A DNA stretch of 64,000 bases, from NCBI GenBank assembly GCA_014058105.1, contig JACGCM010000465.1, forward strand, positions 496,001 to 560,000, in the 5' to 3' direction. This DNA comes from Kingdonia uniflora (Eukaryota > Streptophyta > Magnoliopsida > Ranunculales > Circaeasteraceae). The number at the start of each line of letters is the position of its first letter. Within the stretch, counting starts at the first letter, position 1. The notes under the pieces are model-generated. The model worked only from the letters and a program-made list of their open reading frames with translations, was not told the DNA's origin and searched no databases. Positions 56,555 through 64,000 of this stretch are shown one piece after another. The position numbers and the translations under genes are program-made.

Positions 56555-56744
56555 TCAACCTAATCCCAACCATAATGCTTCAGAAACTTAGAACCCCTTT
56601 TTCCACATGTGTTCTGTAATTGCAATAAACCCCCAAATTATACCAAAAGAACCCTAAATCACTACCAAAAGAAATAATTACAAAATCCAAATAAAAAACT
56701 TACCTTGTTGCTTCAATGCCGAGTACAACTTGTACATATCAATG

Positions 56745-56845
56745 TGGCGAATCGAACTCAGAGTTAGTTTGGGCATGAAATTGAACTCAGTGTTAGGCCA
56801 TGAAATCAAACTCAAAGTTAGGGCATGAAATCGAACTCACCAAAG
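56745..56845. repeat. Short tandem repeat upstream of the SCPL copy
   Basis: About 27 bp units containing GGGCATGAAATCGAACTCA, three to four diverged copies. Confidence 0.5.
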
Positions 56846-57231
56846 CCAAATTGGAAGTAAAATCGAATCAGGGAACACCTCACCAAAACCTCCTTAAATC
56901 TAATAGAATCATTAACAATGGGGAAGATGATATTGGAGCAATAAAGGGAAGGATTTTGGTTTAAAGACCCATTGCAGATGGAGATTATGAGGGTGAGATT
57001 TAGAGGTGGGAAGTTTCAAATTTGGAGAGAATGAGAGGAAGAAAAGCTTTTTGGGAGAAAAAAAAAGGGGAAGAGATGAGGGAGAGAGGAGAAAAAATGT
57101 ATAGAGTTCGATGAAAGTAGTCCTCAACATTCTATCTAGTTTTACGAAGAAAACATGAGTTAAGATGGTATTAGCATGTAAAATATTATTAATGTTCACT
57201 TATGATAGCTACGCTATAGAAAAAATGCTAT

Positions 57232-57254
57232 CAAATGTCATTTTTCTTGTAGTG
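57232..57254. other. Additional CACTA-like right terminus
   Basis: TCATTTTTCTTGTAGTG ends at 57254, the reverse complement of CACTACAAGAAAAATGA, a common CACTA terminus. No matching left end was found, so it may mark a remnant or a chance match. Confidence 0.5.
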
Positions 57255-57492
57255 AATGATGTATTAAAGGGAGAAAACGAGAAACGACAGTCTCTAAAGT
57301 CAAAATTGAATTGTTTTCTCGACTACAGGAGGATTCAATTTTCTTGAGTCGAAAATAAGAAAGGAAAAGTAAAAAACGATGGTGGTTATAAAATAACGAC
57401 TGTTAATGGAAGTCATATTGTTACAACAGAGCAACTAAGTCGTAAATCTACCTCCAAAAGTGTCATTATTTGTAGTTTTTGGCTTAGTGAGA

Positions 57493-60060
57493 TTTAAACC
57501 AAAGCACTTGAAGTTTCAAATGTCAGCTACTACATAGTTTTGCGATAATATTAATAGCAATACTGTAACCAATTAAAATAATCAGCTAGTACAAAAAATT
57601 AGAGATAATCCACCATGAACAGTTCAAAAGCTACTATGAAAACCCCTACGTCCCATAATTTCACCTCTAAGATTCGTGAAATTATTGAAGCTGTCGTGGA
57701 AAAATGATTGCGAACAACAAGAATACTCCTATGCAAATATCCAACAACTATGCATGAGACTAAGCAGATGATAACGAATGATAATAAAAGAAACAACTTA
57801 CTTTATAATAGAGTGTTGCCTTAAGATGATGCCATGAACGTATAGTGGTTCTTGAGAGTTGTGTGATTCTTGTCCATACAATGCATCAGTCAGCTTGCAT
57901 GAGAAATTTGGCTGCATAGTTTATTTCGACTCTATACATTTTTGTAACTGAAACACGTATATCATTCTTTTCTGATCACCCCCATCAAGACATCCAGTAG
58001 CAGTACTGTTGCTACCATTAAAAATATTCCTATGTAGAAAGTGATCAAATTAGTTTATGGCCTGCACAAAGAACTCACTACAGAGAAAAATGATGATGTA
58101 ATAAGTGCATTAAAAAAAATATAACAAGTAGTATATGTATATGTATTCTTTAATGTTACATCGTTAAAACCATCATTGCAAAGTTCTGAATTATTCAAGC
58201 TGCAATGTCCAAAACTACTTAGCACTCTAAAACCCATACTCATAATGATAAAGGCAGTTTATAGATTAGTCTATGGGCAACCAAGTTCTGCTACTCATTT
58301 CATACTCCGGAAGTACCATGGAGTTTAAGTCATATGTGGAAACCCAACAATGGTTTCCCTGAGATGTTGGTTTCCAACAAAGATGCCAGTTTCGATAGAT
58401 GTCAAAAGTACAACTTGACTTGGAATTATATTTGTTCACTAGTTAAGGAATAAACTTTTGTGCCTCAATTTAACTTTTCACTATAAGCATAAATAAATAG
58501 CCGCAAAGCTACCGTTTTCTTGGATATCTTCCATGTGTAGGAGCAGTGTTAATCATTTCCCAACCCTGTCGTACCAAAGAGAATATTCTGAGTGAGACGC
58601 TTACATTTTGCATAAAATATGAATCATAGTTAAGAAACAGTAATAGCAGGATGAGAAGATAAATACATTAACAAGGCTTAATCTCCATAGCTTATGCTAC
58701 TATGATAAGGTTAAGGTGAGCCGCTTACATGAAGCCATGGTCCAATTACCAATTTGAGCTAAAATATCCCCTGCTCAAACGAATAATCTAACACTTTAAG
58801 AATATGGGAAAGATGGTGCTACTCTTTAGATCATGTACTCATTAAAGACGAAACTTGGAAAATAAGCAATAGTTTGTAGACATTGTTTTTAGAACATGGA
58901 CTACACAATACACATTGTCAAACTCTAAGCCTAATATAATATCTCTAAACTATGAATATGCATATGTAGGAAGAGTAAAAAAATCAGGAGAAATAAGTAG
59001 CAAATGCAGTTTCAAAAAGATTGAAGAAACTTTATTGCAGTATCATCGACGTATATATAGACATAAGAACTCAACCTTAACAATTTCCGCAAGGGTGTAA
59101 TTTTTTTTACGGTTATAGCTTTGGTCTCTTCTTAGATACTGAATTATACAGTAATAAGATAATATTACCATAAAATAGTTAGCACTTTTCACCTCCACAT
59201 TCGAGTACTTTTCATTGATCCTTGTCTCAGTCTTATTCATTTTAACTGCCGCACTAGTACCTAGATATCATTTCTCCAACCCCTTAAGTACTTTGCTCCA
59301 GTAATGCATATGTTTTAATGTATCAGTACTAGATTTCTTAAAACATGATCCTAATGTAAGAATAAGAAATCTTAAACAAGCAATATCTTAACTAGAGCTC
59401 ACAAATAATATCTGTGAGAAAAACAAGCCCAGACTAATTAAGAATGTTTTAGACAACCTATTACTTCAGACCTCTAGATGAACATAATCCATGATTTAAA
59501 ATAGTGCCCCATACCTATAAACCATGATTTATAAGAGAGTTTTGTACCTACATAACCCATTAAGAAGTACAAACATAGCATCTGAAGATTACAAGAGAGC
59601 TATGTACCTATAAACCCCAATCACACAGGAAAATATCAATCACAAAATTCACAATTTAAATAAAATTATAAACTTCAGAGAATAGATTTCAATAAGGAAC
59701 TCACTTTGGAAAATAGGGAAATGGAATATCATAGAAAATCAATCACCCATGAATCACATATGACATATAATTAGGATCAGAACCACCGATCTATCATTTT
59801 TCTCGATTAAATTCCATCTTCTATAGATTGTTTCATATGCATTTCAATTGCATCATTACCTCTCTCTCTCTCTTGAGCAATTGGAAAGAAATCATTGTCA
59901 AATCGTCATTGAGCTTAGCTTGAATCCCTAATTTTATTTACTAAGATGATGAAAAGTAAAAACTCTGTAGAGCGCGATAAACCTAAGCAATTGAAAAACG
60001 TAATTACGGGAAGCTTAAAAAGAAATAAGAAGGACCCGTCAAAAAGTGAGGGGAAGCATA
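57493..60060. other. Right-hand interior of the outer CACTA
   Basis: About 2.5 kb of AT-rich sequence with only short open frames. One minus-strand frame (57599-57796) is hydrophobic but resembles nothing I know. A CT run lies at 59862-59874. No transposase recognised. Confidence 0.5.
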
Positions 60061-60149
60061 GGAAAACGAAGGCAACATAGTCGTTAATTAACGACATGGT
60101 GCCTTGTCAATTTCATGAGTCGTAATTTTCCATTTTTGTTGTAGTGTTA

Positions 60150-62352
60150 CTTGTTATATTTTTGATATAGTTGTCATGGGTTTTGGCAGATCCCTGGTGC
60201 AATGTTGCTAAAGAAGATTCTCTTATTGATGTAGTTGTTCGAAAAGGTCTTGAACTGTATGGTGTCTTGGACGTGTTCGGTATAAGCAGGCACAAGAGGG
60301 TAACCAGTAAATCACTAAAAGTTTAGAAGACCCAAGAAAAAAGTAAGATGGTTGATATTGGAAAAGGGGGGTCTACGTTTGCGGGGTCTCATATGGTATT
60401 AGATACTTATGGACACCAGTGTCTCTGTTCCTAAGGTCACAAGGGCCAAAGCCCTCTCTTTGTAGCCTCTTTCTTCAGTTTTTGGTTTAGGCATTTCAGG
60501 CCAAAGAAGAACTGTAAAGAAGTACTTGAAGAGCACCCTGTTCGATTATGCTACTGGAGAAGGTAAGGAAGCGGAGAACGCCATGAAGTAGTGGAGGCTA
60601 GCCGACGTGCCTTCTCCACTTGTTGCGGTAGCGACAAAGCTTGTCTCTATAGAATCCAAGCCGAAGGATGATCTTCAAGCTCTTAAGAAAAACTTTCGGA
60701 ATCTTATTATTTCTCTAGGCTCTAATGTAAAGGCTGCAGTGGAGGCTGAGATGTAGAGGGTAATTCAAAATATCTTGATTTTCTTTTTGTATAACATCTT
60801 TCTGTTTGTATGCTCATGATATGTCTGTTCAGGTTTCTCACGTGCTGAAGGGCCTTGTTCTCAGAATCGAGGATGGTAAACATCAAATGTTCATAGTCTC
60901 CAATCTGAGGCTGCAATTGTCCCAGTCCACTGAGAGGGAGGCTTCCACATCGACCCACGGATGTTGTCGAGTTTGTTGATGAAGATGACGATGGTATTGC
61001 TGCTTTTACTCCAGTTTGAGAGACTGTTTCTGGTCTAGATAGGAACGTTCCTTTCAAGTAAATCCAAGTTCGTGAGGTGGATGACCAAGATAAGGTAGAT
61101 TAATCTTTTTGCTTGATATAGAAAAACTTTTTGGGATTGTGCCAACTGTAGTTGTTTTATTGATTATAAACTGTTGGTAGAGGTATCATAGACTGGTTTA
61201 TATCTTTCATGAATTGATATGAGAGTCTTAATTGTAGGATGTTATTGAACTAAGAATGGTTATTGATATTATAAGGAAAAAGCTAGCTAGGGAGAAAAAC
61301 TTATCAGCTGCAACAGCTCATGTCACAGCACAAACTTAGGGTCAGGTGATAGAATACAAAGCTCTTAGTGATTGATGCACACTGAAAAAGTTAATATGAT
61401 GCATAGCTCGGTTGGGCTAAAGAAAAAATTGAACGGGACGAAGTAGTTAGGAAAAGTAGGAGTATTAAGGAAAACACTCTCGACGTTACTAAATTTTTTA
61501 TGATGCTAACTCTATTTCTCGAGGCAAAAATAGATAGTGAGAGGAGACTCAAGGAAGCTTACCTTAGAGTTTTAGAAGAAAACGGATTGTACCCTAAGCC
61601 TACTACTATTAAACACTTGGCGACCAGAGCTAGAAACCTGTACATCTTAAAGATTAAAGCAGTCTCAGCTCATGCTGGTGTTTCAATGATTTACTTATGA
61701 TTGTGTGTCTATGATATTGGATATGTATTTATGTAGAACAATTTTGCGCAGGAATTTGAAGTTGCTCGAAAAGCTTTACAAGCCGTTACCGATCTCCATT
61801 TGAAACTTGAGGACAATTTTAAAGCTGTTCATATCACGTTTGAAAACGCTACTGATCTTTATATGAAATTAGAGGTTGATTTGGTCAATTCTCAAACTGC
61901 TGTAAAAAAGTTGACCGACCTCAAAATAACCCTTAAGGTCGGTTTGATGAATGAAAAGTGTTCAAAAGCGATTAAAGAAGATCGATGTAAAAGATTGCGT
62001 GAGCTTCTTAGGCAAAGCCACGCATGGTTGGTAGAAGTTTTGCAACCTCACGGTGATAAACTTGGGATAGGAGCACCAGGAGAGGTAGATCGCGGTTGCG
62101 ATAACATTTTTTGATGGAGAAATAAGGATAACTGAAGAAGAAAGGGACAAGATGCATGATTTCATGGTCGAGGATGGTGTTATATGTAATGTAGATATTA
62201 TTCGTGCTGAATATTTGAATCTGGTTGATTTTAATGTTGGCACTTCTGATCCTGTAGAGGTTGTTTTCTCCAGAGTTCTAGATGCTAGCAAAATATCTTC
62301 TGGTGTGAGTAAGAATAAGTCGACCTCTAGAAAGTATAAGAAAATGTCATAG
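60150..62352 (+). pseudogene. Antisense accessory ORF of the second Tat element, C-terminal part
   Basis: Continues the ORF of 48440-49234 beyond the CACTA insertions. After a TTTTGGCAG acceptor near 60191 it reads DPWCNVAKEDSLIDVVVRKG, LELYGVLDVFGISRHKR. It then becomes a long charged helical region: EAKIDSERRLKEAYLRVLEE, NFAQEFEVARKALQAVTDLH, LKLEDNFKAVHITFENATDL and VNSQTAVKKLTDLKITLKVG. It ends VVFSRVLDASKISSG and a Lys/Ser-rich tail with stop at 62350. The order of conserved block then coiled coil matches antisense ORFs of plant Tat elements. Multiple stops and introns. Confidence 0.5.
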
Positions 62353-62592
62353 TAGATCGATTCTTGTAACTGTATAATAGAGGTTTCAAAGGATTGAAGC
62401 TAGTTGTACCTGTTACTTAATTATTTGATATTTAGTAGATAGATATAATAGTAAAAAATAATGAGGGGAAAAACTTGAGTAGTTTTCATTGAAGAGATGA
62501 GAATGTACATACACATGGTGATTAGATCTTACTTTTAGAAATAAACTGATTGATAAATTGTAATTTGTAACCTGTTTATGAAATAAACTGAA
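62353..62592. other. Spacer between accessory ORF and integrase
   Basis: AT-rich convergent intergenic region. Unlike the first Tat element it has no tandem repeat. Confidence 0.5.
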
Positions 62593-62945
62593 CTAATGAT
62601 AGTATTTCTTTAATCTTCTTGTTTTCCAAGGATTTAGAATCCTGGCTCCTTCCTCTATTATTAAGTAGCAGGAACCCAATCCAGTTCTTCCTACTACTAT
62701 AAATGGTCCTTCCCAATTCTCAACGAGTTTTCAAGCGTTTAGATCTTTTTTGCCCTTCAGGATCTTTCTGAGAACTAGGTCATCGATGTTGAACTCGTAG
62801 TTTTGAACCCTTCTATTGTATTAGTTGGCCAACATGTTGTGATACGGGCCTAGATTTGCCACAGCTCAGTCTCTTGTTTTATCTATCCATTTCATATTTC
62901 ATGCTAACTTAAAGTCATTCTCTTCATACTTAGATGGAACAATAG
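62593..62945 (-). pseudogene. Tat-type Gypsy integrase, C-terminal fragment
   Basis: Reads SKYEENDFKLA, DKTRD, YNRRVQNYEFNIDDLVLRKI, KLVENWEGPFIVVGRTGLGS and GARILNPWKTRRLKKYYH before a stop at 62593. This is the end of a Tat integrase (YNRRV, GDLVLRK, NWEGPY, PWNxxxLxxYY). It converges with the accessory ORF on plus, as in the first element. The catalytic core is missing: at about 62945 the sequence switches to a different Gypsy element. Confidence 0.5.
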
Positions 62946-64000
62946 GTTGTATCTGCAAAGCTACCAGCAAAGCGGAATGGGAGTTGAGATAACATGTCAG
63001 CCAATTTGTTGTCCACTCCCTTCTTATGCTTTATAATCAAGGTAAGCTGTTGTAGATACGACATCCAACTCATATGGAAAACTTGTTGTAGCTTGGACTA
63101 CATAGATAAAAATTGTAACGGTTTATGATCGGAATGTACTACAACCTCCTTCCCCAATAAGTAACTTTGTTATTGCTTTATCGATTGATATAATGCGAAG
63201 AACTCCTTATAATAGGTAGGATAGTTACGTACTTCTCCTGTAAATATCTCATAATGGTAGGCAACCGACTTCCCATCCTGTGATAAAATTGCCCCTAATG
63301 CATAGTCTGACACATCTGTTTCCACCTCAAAAGGATGTTGCAAATTTGGTAATGCTAATACTGGTGCATCTATAATCTTTTACTTCAGTAACTGAAAGGT
63401 CTTCTCATGGTGATCTTCCCATACAAATTTCATACCTACTTTTGTTAAGGAATGCAAAACTGCTGTAGTATGTGAAAAATGCCGAATAAACTTCTGTAAA
63501 TACTGACAAGAACACATAAAACTTTGCACTTTCGTCACTGAGTGGGGTTTAGGCCAATTAGTAATAACTAAGACCTTATCTGGATCTACCTTAACTTCAC
63601 CTCCACGATCAATGAACCCCAAGTGTACTAGGGCCTTTTCCCAAACTCGCACTTTTTCCCATTGAGAAAAAGTTATTATAATCTCAATACTTCTAGCACT
63701 TTGTGTATATGCACGAGGTGTTCCTCCTATGTTTGACTATATATATTAAGTTATCATCTAAATAAATAATCATAAAATCATCTATAAAAGTATGAAGTAC
63801 CTTATTCATCAACCACATAAATGTCATTGGAACGTTGCATTGCCCCAAAGGTATCACCAACCAACTCGAAGAGTCCCTATTTGGTCTTGAAAGCTATCTT
63901 TCATGTATCTTCTTATCGGATTCTAACTTGATGGTAACCCAACTAAAGATCCAATTTGGTAAATTACCAAGCCTTTTGTTACTCATTCTAAAGATCCTCA
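62946..64000 (-). pseudogene. Chromovirus-like Gypsy reverse transcriptase and RNase H, incomplete
   Basis: Runs in from the right edge. Readable order: VIPLGQCNVPMTFMWLMNKV, FIDDFMIIYLDDNLIY (catalytic YLDD), HLGFIDRGGEVKVDPDKVLV, NWPKPHSVTKVQSFMCSCQY and LQKFIRHFSHTTAVLHSLTK, then RNase H with ALPNLQHPFEVETDVSDYAL, GAILSQDGK, NYPTYYKEFFALYQSIK, LLGKEVVVHSDHKPLQFLSM and LIIKHKKGVDNKLADMLSQL. The NWPxPxSVxxVRSFxG and HKPLQFL patterns fit chromoviruses such as the Reina group better than Tat. Stops and frame changes throughout. The RNase H end is directly joined to the Tat integrase tail near 62945; this element's integrase is missing. Confidence 0.5.

Overview
This window looks like heterochromatic, transposon-dense nuclear DNA of a flowering plant, most likely a eudicot. 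The evidence is AT-rich sequence, plant-only families (isoamylase ISA2, plant SERINC, PPR proteins, serine carboxypeptidase-like and purple acid phosphatase genes, FAR1-type MULE transposase, plant mobile domain) and several plant transposon superfamilies nested in one another. I see no intact host gene, rRNA, tRNA or CRISPR array. Nearly every coding stretch is a decayed transposon gene or a broken host-gene copy.

Layout. 1-3.8 kb: an ISA2 pseudogene fragment (-), a 1.78 kb LTR element with two 398 bp LTRs and a 5 bp target duplication but no pol, and an orphan first exon of a SERINC gene. 3.8-12.5 kb: a PIF/Harbinger transposon (Myb-like ORF1 on +, DDE transposase on -) whose transposase is split by a 5 kb Tnt1-94-like Copia element with TSD TGTTA. 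12.5-15.5 kb: a plant mobile domain (PMD) pseudogene (-) converging on an unrecognised ORF (+). 15.5-21 kb: a SINE-like element, a poly(A) retroposon with a 14 bp TSD, pieces of Tat-type Gypsy gag, and a CACTA-like right end.

21.4-32.1 kb: a Mutator-like element (MULE) with about 140 bp inverted repeats. It has a FAR1-type transposase, interrupted by a 1.36 kb hAT, and carries a PPR gene copy, itself interrupted by a 3.1 kb hAT. 32.8-48.1 kb: Tat-type Gypsy material in minus orientation. It includes a 572 bp LTR with accessory-ORF remains, a truncated hAT copy, and a long Tat element with gag-RT-RNase H-integrase on the minus strand, an accessory ORF on the opposite strand and a roughly 222 bp tandem repeat between them.

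48.4-62.9 kb: the accessory ORF and integrase tail of another Tat element. It is interrupted by a CACTA transposon (49238-60146, TSD TTA), which is itself interrupted by a second CACTA (50366-57489, TSD AGA). The inner CACTA carries a multi-exon purple acid phosphatase copy and a full-length but intronless serine carboxypeptidase copy. 62.95-64 kb: reverse transcriptase/RNase H of a chromovirus-like Gypsy element, running off the end.

Insertion order can be read from the nesting: Copia is younger than Harbinger; both hATs are younger than the MULE; the inner CACTA is younger than the outer, which is younger than the Tat element. The main biology is gene capture by three kinds of DNA transposon rather than a working host pathway.
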